Of a DNA stretch of 35,314 nucleotides, positions 22,585-31,800 are shown piece after piece. A program made the position numbers and the translations under genes. The stretch's first letter is position 1; the number at the start of each line of letters is the position of its first letter. Source of the DNA: Blautia sp. GTDB taxonomy: Bacteria > Bacillota > Clostridia > Lachnospirales > Lachnospiraceae. The notes under the pieces were generated by a model that was not told the origin of the DNA, ran no database searches, and worked only from the letters and a program-made list of their open reading frames with translations. The DNA is taken from assembly GCA_023663685.1 (NCBI GenBank), contig JAMPHB010000014.1, forward strand, positions 1 through 35,314. Reading direction: 5' to 3'.

Positions 22585-24423
22585 ATGGGAAAGAGGAGGC
22601 TTTCGGCGGCGCTTGTGGCAGTCATGGCGGCGCTTTTGTGTCTGGCGGCAGGCGGACATGCGGGAAAGGACGATGGCATGAAAATTACAGATTATCACAG
22701 CGAACTTTTCGGGGAAAACGTCTATATCTTTTCACCGGAGGACGATCCGGCCGCAGTGGTGCAGCTTCTCGCGGACGTCTACGACGTGCAGGAGACGAAC
22801 CAGTTCGGCGGGGAGCGCTATGCATTTTACTTTCTGCCGGGAGAATACGACGAAAGCATTCAGCCGGAGGTGGGCTTTTATACGCAGGTGGCAGGGCTTG
22901 GAACGCATCCGGGCGACACGAGGCTGGCGGGACTCTCCTGCCTCGCCCGCTGGCTGGGCGAGGACGAGAGCAACCACAACGCCTGCTGTAATTTCTGGAG
23001 AAGCCTGGAGAATATAGAAATCGACAGCAACACCGTCTGGGCAGTGTCACAGGCCACAGATGTGCGCCGCATACAAGTAGAGGGAGCGCTCTATCTCCAC
23101 GACGAGTACGGCTGGTGCAGTGGCGGCTTTCTGGCGGATTCTAAGATTACAAGGCTGGTGGATTCTGGCTCCCAGCAGCAGTGGCTTGCGCGCAACAGCG
23201 AGTGGGCGGCATGGATGGGCGAAAACTGGAACATGGTCTTTGCCGGCGAGGCGGAGGGCTGCGCGCCTGAGGGGACGTGGCCGGTCAGGGCATACACCAC
23301 AGTGGAAAATACCGGGCTCATGCGGGAGAAGCCCTTCCTCGTATGGGACGAAAAGGAGGGTTTTGGCGTCTGTATCCCGGGGCTCAGGCAAAACAGCACA
23401 GGTGTGAGCTGGTCAGAGGACAGTGAGATACGCCGGGTCAGCGACAGTGAGAGAAGGCACATGGGAGCGGAGACAGACGTCATTGTCGGCATAGGGGATT
23501 TCTATGTGGCAAAGGCGGACACAGACACGGCGGAGACCATGAATGCCGCGCTGGCGGCTGGGAAAAACCTTCTGCTGACGCCCGGCGTCTACCGTCTCGA
23601 CGCCCCTGTCTGTGTGGAGCAGGCAGACACGGTCGTGCTTGGGATGGGTCTGGCCACGCTGGAATCCGCAGACGGAAATGTCTGTCTGCAGGTGGCGGAT
23701 AAGAGCGGGATCATGGTTGCGGGTCTGTTGTTTGATGCGGGAAGCGTAAAGGCGGACAATCTGATGGTGGTCGGAGCCGGAGAAAAGGCAGAGGAGAAGG
23801 CGCTTCCGATCGTGCTCTCAGACCTCTATTTCAGGGTCGGTGGCGCTCCTGCCAGCGCTCCGGCGACGGTGGAAGCCTGCATCACGATACACAGCGACGA
23901 CGTGGTGGGCGACAACTTCTGGGTATGGCGGGCGGATCATGGAGACCAGGTGGCGTGGGATAAAAACACGGCAAAAAACGGCCTCATCGTCAACGGGGAC
24001 GACGTGCAGATCTATGCGCTTATGGTAGAGCATTTCAATGAATGGCAGACGGTGTGGAACGGAAACGGGGGCCGGGTGTATATGTATCAGAGCGAGATTC
24101 CCTACGACGTTCCCGGCCAGAGCGTGTGGATGAGCCATGACGGAAGCGTGGATGGCTATTCCTCCTTCCATGTGGCGGATTCCGTGACAGACTTTTACGC
24201 GACGGGGCTTGGCATCTATCTGTACAATCGTGACATTCCGGTGCGCCTGCACAGTGCGATGGAGATTCCCGATGCGCCGGGAGTGCGGGTGGAGAACATC
24301 TGTACTGTCATGCTGAACGGCTATCCGGGCATGGAGCACATCATAAACGACAGCGGCGGAGCCGTCATAAGGACGGGGGAGCGCCAGATCCTGCTGGAAT
24401 ATGAGAACGGCGCGGCGCAGTAA
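22585..24423 (+). CDS. Secreted right-handed beta-helix protein, possible glycan-active enzyme
   Basis: A 612-residue exported protein. The start at 22585 (MGKRRLSAAL) has AGAGGG eight bases upstream and gives a compact signal peptide: KRR, then a hydrophobic run, cleavage near GGHA-GK. In-frame starts at 22549 (GTG) and 22561 would only lengthen the basic end. The mature part has repeating strand-turn patterns typical of a parallel beta-helix (AGKNLLLTPGVYRLDAPV, then VVLGMGLATLESADGNVCL, then GIMVAGLLFDAGSV). It also has striking conserved-looking stretches: CCNFWRSLENIEI, WAVSQATDVRRI, FWVWRADHGDQVAWD, GLIVNGDDVQIYALMVEHFNEW and WNGNGGRVYMYQSEIPYD. From memory these match a family of actinobacterial and fungal secreted proteins usually labelled coagulation factor 5/8-type or, wrongly, adenylyl cyclase, whose activity is unclear. 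The next locus encodes glycan phosphorylases, so a polysaccharide target is plausible. Confidence 0.75.
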   Translation: MGKRRLSAALVAVMAALLCLAAGGHAGKDDGMKITDYHSELFGENVYIFSPEDDPAAVVQLLADVYDVQETNQFGGERYAFYFLPGEYDESIQPEVGFYTQVAGLGTHPGDTRLAGLSCLARWLGEDESNHNACCNFWRSLENIEIDSNTVWAVSQATDVRRIQVEGALYLHDEYGWCSGGFLADSKITRLVDSGSQQQWLARNSEWAAWMGENWNMVFAGEAEGCAPEGTWPVRAYTTVENTGLMREKPFLVWDEKEGFGVCIPGLRQNSTGVSWSEDSEIRRVSDSERRHMGAETDVIVGIGDFYVAKADTDTAETMNAALAAGKNLLLTPGVYRLDAPVCVEQADTVVLGMGLATLESADGNVCLQVADKSGIMVAGLLFDAGSVKADNLMVVGAGEKAEEKALPIVLSDLYFRVGGAPASAPATVEACITIHSDDVVGDNFWVWRADHGDQVAWDKNTAKNGLIVNGDDVQIYALMVEHFNEWQTVWNGNGGRVYMYQSEIPYDVPGQSVWMSHDGSVDGYSSFHVADSVTDFYATGLGIYLYNRDIPVRLHSAMEIPDAPGVRVENICTVMLNGYPGMEHIINDSGGAVIRTGERQILLEYENGAAQ

Positions 24424-24443
24424 AAAAAAGATACCTAACTGAT

Positions 24444-24477
24444 AAATGGAACCTTATTTTTAAGGTTCCATTTTTTT
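24444..24477 (+). terminator. Rho-independent terminator after the beta-helix gene
   Basis: AAATGGAACCTTA (24444-24456), a TTTT loop, TAAGGTTCCATTT (24461-24473), a 13-bp perfect stem followed by more T to 24477. It separates the nad/beta-helix genes from the phosphorylase locus. A TATAAT at 24477-24482 directly after it could be the -10 of the next promoter, but no good -35 is visible. Confidence 0.9.
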
Positions 24478-24513
24478 ATAATAGGAGTACTAAGACTGGA
24501 AGGGGCGTGGGTT

Positions 24514-27213
24514 ATGATGGGATATCGGTTTATTGATGAACACGGGAGCTTTGAGCTGGAGGGAGCGGAGAACGATCTGGGACTCTACTTTCCACTGGCC
24601 GGGGAGGATGGATTAAAGAGCGCCGTCTCCCCCAATTTGAGCGGCGACAGCAAGCTGGATCAGAATCATTTTCTGCTGGAGCCAATGAGCATAGAAAATT
24701 TGACCAACAACCGCGCCGGAAGGAATTTTTGGTGCATGGTAAAGGGAAAGGAGCCGTGGTCAGCCGTGGGCGCCTCGGCGCGGCAGGAGGCCGACCGCTT
24801 TACAAGGCGGCAGGAGCCGTCGAAGGTGCGGGCGGGACTGATGTGGCATGAGACGGAGCGGGAGTCCGCAGAGCTCGGCCTTTCGGCGAATGTGACGTCC
24901 TTTGTGTCAATCCGCCACAATGTCGAGGTGATGCATGTGGAAATCACGAATACCGGCGAGGAGCCGGTTGCGCTTACAGCGGTGGCGGCGATTCCCATCT
25001 ATGCAAGGAGCGCGGACAACCTGCGCGACCACAGACATGTGACCTCCCTGCTGCACCGCATCGTGACGACGGAGTACGGCGTGCGTGTATGTCCGACGCT
25101 CTCCTTTGATGAGCGGGGGCACGGGCTGAACGACATGACGTATTTCGTGGAGGGCTTTGCAGGGGAGGACGAAAAGCCGCAGAGCTTTTATCCCTGCCAG
25201 GACGATTTCTGGGGGGCAGCCGGGACGCCGACACGTCCGGAGGCAGTCTGCTGCGACAGACCGGGCGTACCCGCGGGCACTGAGTTAAACGGCCAGGAAG
25301 CGCTGGGCGGCCTGCGCTTTGCCGAGAGAGAGCTTCGCCCGCAGGAGAGCGCGTCCTACACAGTCATACTCGGGGCAAGCTGGAAGGAAGCCGGCGGCGG
25401 GGAGCTTATGACCTACATGGGAAAAAATAAAGTAAAGGAAGAGCTGGAGCTGACCAGACAGTACTGGATCGGCAAGGCGAATGTGCACTATCACACCGCG
25501 GATGAGAACTTCGACCAGTTTATGAACTGGGTGAGCTTCCAGCCGGAGCTGCGCCGGATATTCGGCTGCTCCTTCCTTCCCCATCACGACTACGGCAGGG
25601 GCGGAAGAGGCTGGCGCGATCTCTGGCAGGACTGTCTGGCGCTTTTACTTATGAATCCGGCGACGGTGAGGCAGATGCTGATCGGCAATTTTGGCGGCGT
25701 CCGGGTGGACGGGAGCAACGCGACGATCATCGGGGACTGTCTCGGCGAGTTTAAGGCAGACCGCAATTCCATCACCAGAGTGTGGATGGATCACGGTGTA
25801 TGGCCCTGCGTGACGACGATGCTCTATCTGGATCAGACGGGAGATTATGGGATTCTGTACCAGAAGGCAAAATACTTCAAGGACAGACAGGTCATGCGCG
25901 GCACCGCGGTGGACGAGGCGTGGAACGGCAGCCAGTGGCAGGAGGACGCAAGGGGGCACTGTTACGAGGGTACGGTGCTGGAGCACCTGCTGGTGCAGAT
26001 GCTCACGGCTTTCTACGAGGTGGGCGAGCACAACCACATGCGGCTTCGTGACGCGGACTGGAACGACGCGCTGGACATGGCGGGGAGCCGGGGCGAGAGC
26101 GTGGCATTTACCAACGCCTATGCCATGAACATGAAAAATCTGGCGGCTGTCCTCAGAAGCGAGGCGGAAAACGGCGTTTCTGAGCTGGAGCTTTTTGAAG
26201 AGCTTGTACCGCTGGTCACAGACAGGGGAGACGGCTACGACAGCGTGCAGGGCAAGACCGCAATGTTACATACCTATATGGAGCAGTGCAGGCACAGCAT
26301 AAGCGGCAACAGCGCAAGGCTGGATACGCTTCAGGTCGCAGAGAATCTGGAGGGTAAGGCCAAATGGCTGATGGAGCATATCAGGGAACGCGAGTGGATC
26401 ACGGATTCGCAGGGCGGCTGGTACAACAGCTACTACGATGATCACGGCAGGCGCGTGGAGGGAATCGACGAGGCAGGCAATGTGCGCATGATGCTGACCG
26501 GCCAGGTATTTTCCATCATGGCGGGGACGGCCACAGAGGAGCAGATTTCCCAGATCGTGCGCGCGGCGGATGCGTATCTGTACGACGAGGCCTGCGGCGG
26601 TTACCGCCTGAACACAGATTTTAAGGAGCTAAAGACCGACATGGGGCGCATGTTCGGCTTCGCCTTCGGGGAGAAGGAGAACGGCGCGGTCTTCTCCCAC
26701 ATGGCGGTGATGTACGCCAACGCCCTTTACAGCCGGGGCTTTGCGAAGGAGGGCTACAAGGCGTTGAATGCTCTCTACAGACAGTCCATGGACTTTGAAA
26801 AGAGCCGTATCTATCCGGGCATACCGGAGTACTTCGGCCGGAACGGCAGGGGTCTTTACCACTACCTCACCGGCGCGGCGAGCTGGTACATGCTGACCGT
26901 GATCACGCAGATGTTCGGCATAAGGGGAAGCGGCGGAGGACTGGTTGTACAGCCTGCCCTCCTCGCAGAGCAGTTTGACGGGAAGAATCTCGCGGGGCTG
27001 GACTTAAAGCTTTTGGGCATCACATGGAAGCTGACCATTGAGAATCCGCAGCGTCTGGAGGCAGGCAGCTATGAGATTTGGGAGATTCGCCTGGACGAGA
27101 AGACGGAAGAGGTACACGCTTCGTCCAAAACCTTTGACAGGAATACGATAACGGCCTTAGACGCACGGAGAATGCACCGGATTCATGTGCTGCTTGGGGC
27201 GAAAAGCAAATAA
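24514..27213 (+). CDS. GH94 family glycoside phosphorylase
   Basis: An 899-residue cytoplasmic enzyme expected to cleave a beta-glucoside with phosphate, releasing a sugar-1-phosphate. Residues about 1-310 form the N-terminal beta-sandwich (ends near ASYTVILGASW), then a helical linker, and about 330-810 the (alpha/alpha)6 barrel, then a C-terminal beta-jelly roll. Barrel signatures are GRGWRDLWQDCLALLLMNP (R368-D369, Q372-D373), HGVWPCVTTMLYLDQTGDY and RDADWNDALD, whose D515-W-N-D518 carries the general acid in GH94, followed by RGESVAF. The length is nearer to laminaribiose phosphorylases (about 900) than to cellobiose or chitobiose phosphorylases (about 800), which is a hint rather than proof. 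GGAAGGGG precedes the ATG. The next gene follows after 22 bases. Confidence 0.88.
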   Translation: MMGYRFIDEHGSFELEGAENDLGLYFPLAGEDGLKSAVSPNLSGDSKLDQNHFLLEPMSIENLTNNRAGRNFWCMVKGKEPWSAVGASARQEADRFTRRQEPSKVRAGLMWHETERESAELGLSANVTSFVSIRHNVEVMHVEITNTGEEPVALTAVAAIPIYARSADNLRDHRHVTSLLHRIVTTEYGVRVCPTLSFDERGHGLNDMTYFVEGFAGEDEKPQSFYPCQDDFWGAAGTPTRPEAVCCDRPGVPAGTELNGQEALGGLRFAERELRPQESASYTVILGASWKEAGGGELMTYMGKNKVKEELELTRQYWIGKANVHYHTADENFDQFMNWVSFQPELRRIFGCSFLPHHDYGRGGRGWRDLWQDCLALLLMNPATVRQMLIGNFGGVRVDGSNATIIGDCLGEFKADRNSITRVWMDHGVWPCVTTMLYLDQTGDYGILYQKAKYFKDRQVMRGTAVDEAWNGSQWQEDARGHCYEGTVLEHLLVQMLTAFYEVGEHNHMRLRDADWNDALDMAGSRGESVAFTNAYAMNMKNLAAVLRSEAENGVSELELFEELVPLVTDRGDGYDSVQGKTAMLHTYMEQCRHSISGNSARLDTLQVAENLEGKAKWLMEHIREREWITDSQGGWYNSYYDDHGRRVEGIDEAGNVRMMLTGQVFSIMAGTATEEQISQIVRAADAYLYDEACGGYRLNTDFKELKTDMGRMFGFAFGEKENGAVFSHMAVMYANALYSRGFAKEGYKALNALYRQSMDFEKSRIYPGIPEYFGRNGRGLYHYLTGAASWYMLTVITQMFGIRGSGGGLVVQPALLAEQFDGKNLAGLDLKLLGITWKLTIENPQRLEAGSYEIWEIRLDEKTEEVHASSKTFDRNTITALDARRMHRIHVLLGAKSK

Positions 27214-27235
27214 TAAAGAATAAGGGAGAGTTTTT

Positions 27236-30200
27236 ATGAGCAGACAGACAGAGACATTTACACTGGAAAATTATGGAAAAGAATCTACCTTTGCAAGCTT
27301 TCTGCCGGGTATTGCGGGCGTGAAGGGCATCCCGATCTGGTGCTATTATGTGAACCGCGGGCAGGGAGTTGTTAGCTTTGGCGTGGACAACAAGGATCAC
27401 GCAATCATGGAATTTTATCCTGCCCACATGGCTTACCAGAACGTAAAGCGCACGGGCTTCCGCACCTTCCTGCGGCGGGACGGCGCTTATGTGGAGAGCT
27501 TTTCCGATGAGAACAGACCCCACCGCATGGAGATTGGCATGAACCGGCTGGAGATTTTCGAGGAGCTGCCAGAGCAGCAGCTTTCCGTCAACGTTTCTTA
27601 TTTTACAATGCCGGAAGAATCGGTGGGCGCGCTCGTGCGGCGCGTGACAGTGAAGAATACCGGAGATTCTTCCGCACGGATAGAGCTCTGCGACGGAATG
27701 CCCGCCCTGATTCCTTACGGCGTGGGCATCGACAGCATGAAGAACATGACACAGACCGGAAAGGCATGGATGCAGGTAGAGGACAGTGCGACCGGTGTGC
27801 CCTACTACAGAGTGCGGGCGAGCATGGGCGATACGGCGGCAGTCTCCATCGTGGAGGGCGGCAATTTTGCACTGGCAGTAGACGGAGAGGGAGAGCGTCT
27901 TTCCGTAGTGGTAGACCCGGAGGCGTTATTTGCCTATGACAATTCGCTGGAAAAGCCCGTGACATTTATGGACGGCGGTATCTCCGCGGTGCAGGCAGAG
28001 GAGGAGAACTACTCGAATCTGCTTCCCTGCTGTTTCTTCTTAAAGGAAAAGACACTGGCGGCAGGGGAGAGCATGACGTTCTTCGAGGTGATCGGTCAGG
28101 TCGAGAGCAAGGAAATCCTGGCGGGATTTCTGAAAAACTCCCTGACGCCCGCGTTCTTTGAGGAGAAGGAGGCGCGCGCCATCGCCCTTGTGGAGGAGCT
28201 TGTGGCCGGGATTACCACCAAAACAGGCAACAGCCGCTTTGACGCGTATTGCAAATACACCTACATGGACAATATCCTGCGGGGCGGTTTTCCGATTCCG
28301 TTAGGCCACAATAAGATTTTCTATGTGTATTCCAGAAAGCACGGGGATCTGGAGCGGGATTACAATTACTTTTCCATGCTGCCGGAGTTCTACTCCCAGG
28401 GAAATGGCAATTTCCGCGACGTGAACCAGAACCGGAGGCTGGACACCTTCTTCTCGCCTTTTGTGGGCAGAGAGAATATCCACACCTTCTACAGTCTGGT
28501 TCAGCTCGACGGCTACAATCCTCTCGGGGTGGAGAAGCTGACATACACCGTGGCGGAGGACAAGGCGCGCCTGATTTTAAAGGAGCTGGACGCAGAGAAG
28601 AGACAGAAGCTCATGGCGTTAGTGACCGGGCAGTTTACGCCGGGCAGGCTCTATGCCGCGCTCACGGAGGCAGTGGGAGAGAAAAAGGCGGAAAAGCTTT
28701 TTGATTCCATGATAGATTTTGCGGAGAGTCTGGTGAACGGCAACTTTGGCGAGGGCTACTGGAGCGACCACTGGGATTACAATCTGGATCTGATCGAGGA
28801 ATACTTAAGCGTATTCCCGGAAGAGGAGGAGGAGATGCTCTACGAGCAGGCCTACAGCTTTTTCCTCTCGCAGGTCAATATCAACCACAGGTTCCGCCGC
28901 TACGAAAAGACCGCAAACGGCATCCGCCAGTACCATGCCTTAAACGAGGCGACGAAGCGCAGCACGAAGGAGAAGCTGGTGCGCGCTGACTTTGGAGAGG
29001 GAGAAGTTATCCGCACGACGCTTGTGGAGAAGCTTTTACTCTTATGTGCGACCAAGTTTGCGGCATTAGACCCCTACGGCATGGGTATCGAGATGGAGGG
29101 AGGAAAGCCCGGCTGGTACGACGCGTTAAACGGAATGCCGGGAATGCTGGGCTCGTCTGTCGCGGAGGCCTGCGAGCTTGCCCGGATGCTCGAATACACG
29201 ATTGGCGCCCTGCGCCGCTATCCCAGAGAGATTAAGCTTTTGACAGAGCTGGGAAGCTTTATCAGCGAACTGGAGCTGATCAACCGCCTCGAGAACGAGA
29301 ATCTGTTTGGCAAAGACCAGGTAATCTCCTTCTGGAACAAGATCAACGACGCGAAGGAAATCTACCGCGACAAGACCTATCAGGGCGTGTCAGGAAAGCG
29401 TACCTCCTACACGGCGGAGGAGCTTGCCCGGATGCTCGAGGGCTGTCTGGCTGTCGTGAACCATGGTCTTGAGAAGGCCGCCGGATACGGGCAGGGAATC
29501 ATTCCGACCTACTTTACCTACGAGGTGACCGACTACAGAGAGACAGAGGAGGGAATCGTGCCGCTTGACTTCGAGGTGCGGTCTGTACCCTATTTCTTAG
29601 AGGGGCCGGTGCGCTACCTGAAGCTGCCGCTGGAGGCAAAGACGAAGAAGGATCTCTACGACAACGTCAAAAACAGCGATCTTTACGACGAAAAGCTCTC
29701 CATGTATAAAGTGAACGCTTCCCTGCAGGAAGCGAGCTACGAGCTGGGACGCGCCCGCGCATTTACGCCGGGCTGGCTGGAAAATGAGTCCATCTGGCTG
29801 CACATGGAGTACAAGTATCTGCTGGAGCTTTTAAAGTCCGGCATGTACCCGGAATTTGCAGAGGATTTCCACAAGGCAGTCATACCGTTTTTGGACGAAA
29901 AGGTATACGGGAGGAGCACGCTGGAGAATTCTTCCTTTATCGCCAGCAGCAAAAATCCCAATAAAAAGATTCACGGCAAGGGCTTTGTCGCGCGCCTTTC
30001 CGGCTCCACGGTAGAGTTTTTACACATGTGGAAGATTATGATGTTTGGAAAAACGCCCTTTGTCTGCGGTGAGGACGGCCTCAAGCTTGTCCTTGCGCCT
30101 GCGGTTCCCGGGTATCTGATTGCAGAGGACGGCACGGTTACGGCGATGCTCTTGAGCGGCGTGGAGGTGACCTACCATTTTGCGGAGAGAAGGGATTACT

Positions 30201-30346
30201 TCCCGGGAAGCTACGAGATTACCGGCATGGAGATCACGCGCGGGGACGGCACGGAGGCACAGATTAACGGAGGGGAAGTGCCCGCCCCGCTGGCGGAGGA
30301 GATCCGCGAGGGCAGGATTAAGAGTATTCATGTCAATGTCAGGTAA
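27236..30346 (+). CDS. Large divergent glycoside phosphorylase-like protein (GH161/GH94-like)
   Basis: A 1036-residue cytoplasmic protein with the overall plan of the GH94-type phosphorylases: beta-sandwich (about 1-300), linker, (alpha/alpha)6 barrel (about 330-900) and C-terminal beta domain. Barrel signatures are shifted from GH94. [15 protein letters not shown] (R394-D395, Q398-N399) replaces RDxxQD, and [20 protein letters not shown] has W627-Y628-D629 where GH94 has DWND. The protein is longer than typical GH94 enzymes. Size and the PGW(Y/N)DA-NG motif suggest to me the GH161 group (beta-1,3-glucan phosphorylase) or a 1,2-beta-oligoglucan phosphorylase; I cannot separate these without alignment. 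[16 protein letters not shown] (506-521) may shape the sugar site. GGGAGAG precedes the ATG. It is flanked closely by the GH94 and GH30 genes in one apparent operon. Confidence 0.75.
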   Translation: MSRQTETFTLENYGKESTFASFLPGIAGVKGIPIWCYYVNRGQGVVSFGVDNKDHAIMEFYPAHMAYQNVKRTGFRTFLRRDGAYVESFSDENRPHRMEIGMNRLEIFEELPEQQLSVNVSYFTMPEESVGALVRRVTVKNTGDSSARIELCDGMPALIPYGVGIDSMKNMTQTGKAWMQVEDSATGVPYYRVRASMGDTAAVSIVEGGNFALAVDGEGERLSVVVDPEALFAYDNSLEKPVTFMDGGISAVQAEEENYSNLLPCCFFLKEKTLAAGESMTFFEVIGQVESKEILAGFLKNSLTPAFFEEKEARAIALVEELVAGITTKTGNSRFDAYCKYTYMDNILRGGFPIPLGHNKIFYVYSRKHGDLERDYNYFSMLPEFYSQGNGNFRDVNQNRRLDTFFSPFVGRENIHTFYSLVQLDGYNPLGVEKLTYTVAEDKARLILKELDAEKRQKLMALVTGQFTPGRLYAALTEAVGEKKAEKLFDSMIDFAESLVNGNFGEGYWSDHWDYNLDLIEEYLSVFPEEEEEMLYEQAYSFFLSQVNINHRFRRYEKTANGIRQYHALNEATKRSTKEKLVRADFGEGEVIRTTLVEKLLLLCATKFAALDPYGMGIEMEGGKPGWYDALNGMPGMLGSSVAEACELARMLEYTIGALRRYPREIKLLTELGSFISELELINRLENENLFGKDQVISFWNKINDAKEIYRDKTYQGVSGKRTSYTAEELARMLEGCLAVVNHGLEKAAGYGQGIIPTYFTYEVTDYRETEEGIVPLDFEVRSVPYFLEGPVRYLKLPLEAKTKKDLYDNVKNSDLYDEKLSMYKVNASLQEASYELGRARAFTPGWLENESIWLHMEYKYLLELLKSGMYPEFAEDFHKAVIPFLDEKVYGRSTLENSSFIASSKNPNKKIHGKGFVARLSGSTVEFLHMWKIMMFGKTPFVCGEDGLKLVLAPAVPGYLIAEDGTVTAMLLSGVEVTYHFAERRDYFPGSYEITGMEITRGDGTEAQINGGEVPAPLAEEIREGRIKSIHVNVR

Positions 30347-30355
30347 GGAGGAGCA

Positions 30356-31693
30356 ATGAAAGACATTAAAAAAATCATCACCTGCGAGGCAGAGGGAAAG
30401 CTCTGGGAGGAGAGTGCGGCTGCGCTGGCAGAGCAGGAGGACGTCATGCATGTCCTGAATCTCTACCCGCAGGTGAAGTACCAGACCATCGAGGGCTTCG
30501 GGGGTGCGTTCACCGAAGCCAGCGCCCACAATTACATGGGAATGGGCGAAGAGAAAAGAAAAGAGCTGGTGGAGGCGTATTTTGGCGAGAGCGGCCTGCG
30601 CTACAACATCGGCCGTGTGCACATGAACAGCTGTGACTTCGGCCTCGGCAACTATACCTATATTAAGGAAGGGGACGAGACCTTAGAGAGCTTTGATATT
30701 TCGCGGGACGAGGCGGAGATTCTTCCGCTGGTCCGCGCGGCAGTGGAAGCGCAGAAGCAGGAGAAGATGGTATTTTTTGTATCCCCGTGGTCGCCGCCAG
30801 CCTTTATGAAGACCAACGGCGAGATGAACCACGGCGGACAGCTAAAAAAGGAATACTATCCGCTGTGGGCGCAGTATTTTGTGAAATTTATCAGGGCATA
30901 CCGCGAGAAGGGTGTGAATATCACGGCGCTCACGGTGCAGAACGAGCCTGCGGCAGTCCAGACATGGGACTCCTGCATCTATTCCGCCTCCGAGGAAGCG
31001 GAGTTTGTAGCGGATCATCTGGGTCCCGCGCTGGAGGCGGCAGGGCTCTCGGACGTGGAGATTTTTGTGTGGGATCACAATAAAGAGATACTCTTTGACC
31101 GTTTTTCCGGCTCCATGGAGAATCCGAAGGCGGCAGGATATATCAAAGGCGCCGCCGTCCACTGGTATACGGGCGACCATTTTGAGGCCATCGAGATGGT
31201 GAAAAAATGCTACCCCGGCGCAAAAGTGATCTTTTCCGAGGGCTGCGTGGAGTACTCCCGTTTTGCCGACACGAGGGAGACCTACAAGGCGGAGATGTAC
31301 GCGCACGACATGCTGGGAAATCTTGTGGCGGGAATCACCTCCTGGCTGGACTGGAACCTGTTTCTGGACGAGAAGGGCGGGCCGAACCATGTGGGCAATT
31401 TCTGTGCAGCGCCGATTATGTGCAATCCCGCGGAAAACACCTTTGAGAAGCGTCTGACCTACTACTATATCGGGCAGTTCAGCCGCTATGTGCAAAAGGG
31501 CGCGGTGCGCATCGGGAGCACCCGCTACACCACAGACCTTGAGCTTGTGGCCTTTGAGAATCCGGACAAAAGCCGTGTTGCCGTCGTCTTAAACCGCACG
31601 GATGCGCCAAAGGAGATTGAGCTGTGCGAGGGCGAAAGCCGCGTACATGAGACGATACCGGGACACTGTATTGTCACTTATGTAATCGCATAA
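30356..31693 (+). CDS. GH30 family beta-glycosidase, intracellular
   Basis: A 445-residue enzyme without signal peptide. The GH30 signatures are in order: YQTIEGFGGAFTEASAHNY (42-60), RYNIGRVHMNSCDFGLGNY, VSPWSPPAFMKTNGEMNHGG, the acid/base E197 in LTVQNEP, HWYTGDHF, and the nucleophile E295 in VIFSEGCVEY, followed by SWLDWNLFLDEKGGPNH. A C-terminal beta-sandwich (about 375-445) completes the family layout. Relatives include glucosylceramidases and beta-1,6-glucanases. Being cytoplasmic and next to two phosphorylases, it probably removes a beta-glucosyl unit, perhaps beta-1,6, from imported oligosaccharides. Linkage is inferred from context only. The start follows AAGGAGGAG and lies nine bases after the previous stop. 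No terminator is seen before the transporter genes. Confidence 0.92.
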   Translation: MKDIKKIITCEAEGKLWEESAAALAEQEDVMHVLNLYPQVKYQTIEGFGGAFTEASAHNYMGMGEEKRKELVEAYFGESGLRYNIGRVHMNSCDFGLGNYTYIKEGDETLESFDISRDEAEILPLVRAAVEAQKQEKMVFFVSPWSPPAFMKTNGEMNHGGQLKKEYYPLWAQYFVKFIRAYREKGVNITALTVQNEPAAVQTWDSCIYSASEEAEFVADHLGPALEAAGLSDVEIFVWDHNKEILFDRFSGSMENPKAAGYIKGAAVHWYTGDHFEAIEMVKKCYPGAKVIFSEGCVEYSRFADTRETYKAEMYAHDMLGNLVAGITSWLDWNLFLDEKGGPNHVGNFCAAPIMCNPAENTFEKRLTYYYIGQFSRYVQKGAVRIGSTRYTTDLELVAFENPDKSRVAVVLNRTDAPKEIELCEGESRVHETIPGHCIVTYVIA

Positions 31694-31727
31694 TAAAAAA
31701 ATGACACCATTTTAAAATTCGGTATAT

Positions 31728-31755
31728 TTTATACAATGCAGAATGTATATATAAT
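31728..31755 (+). promoter_or_regulatory. Possible promoter for the ABC transporter
   Basis: A perfect TATAAT (31750-31755) with a poor -35 (TTTATA, 31728-31733) 16 bases upstream, in an AT-rich gap of 107 bases. The weak -35 would suit an activator-dependent or sugar-controlled promoter. I see no clear operator. Confidence 0.45.
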
Positions 31756-31800
31756 GACATTATCAACAAAAGAAGTTGAATCAAAAAGGAGGAAAATCAT

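Noticed and set aside
31681-31694. Possible CcpA (cre) site TGTAATCGCATAAT at the end of the GH30 gene
   Set aside because: Three defined positions of the cre consensus fail, including the closing CA, and it lies over the stop codon, not at the promoter.
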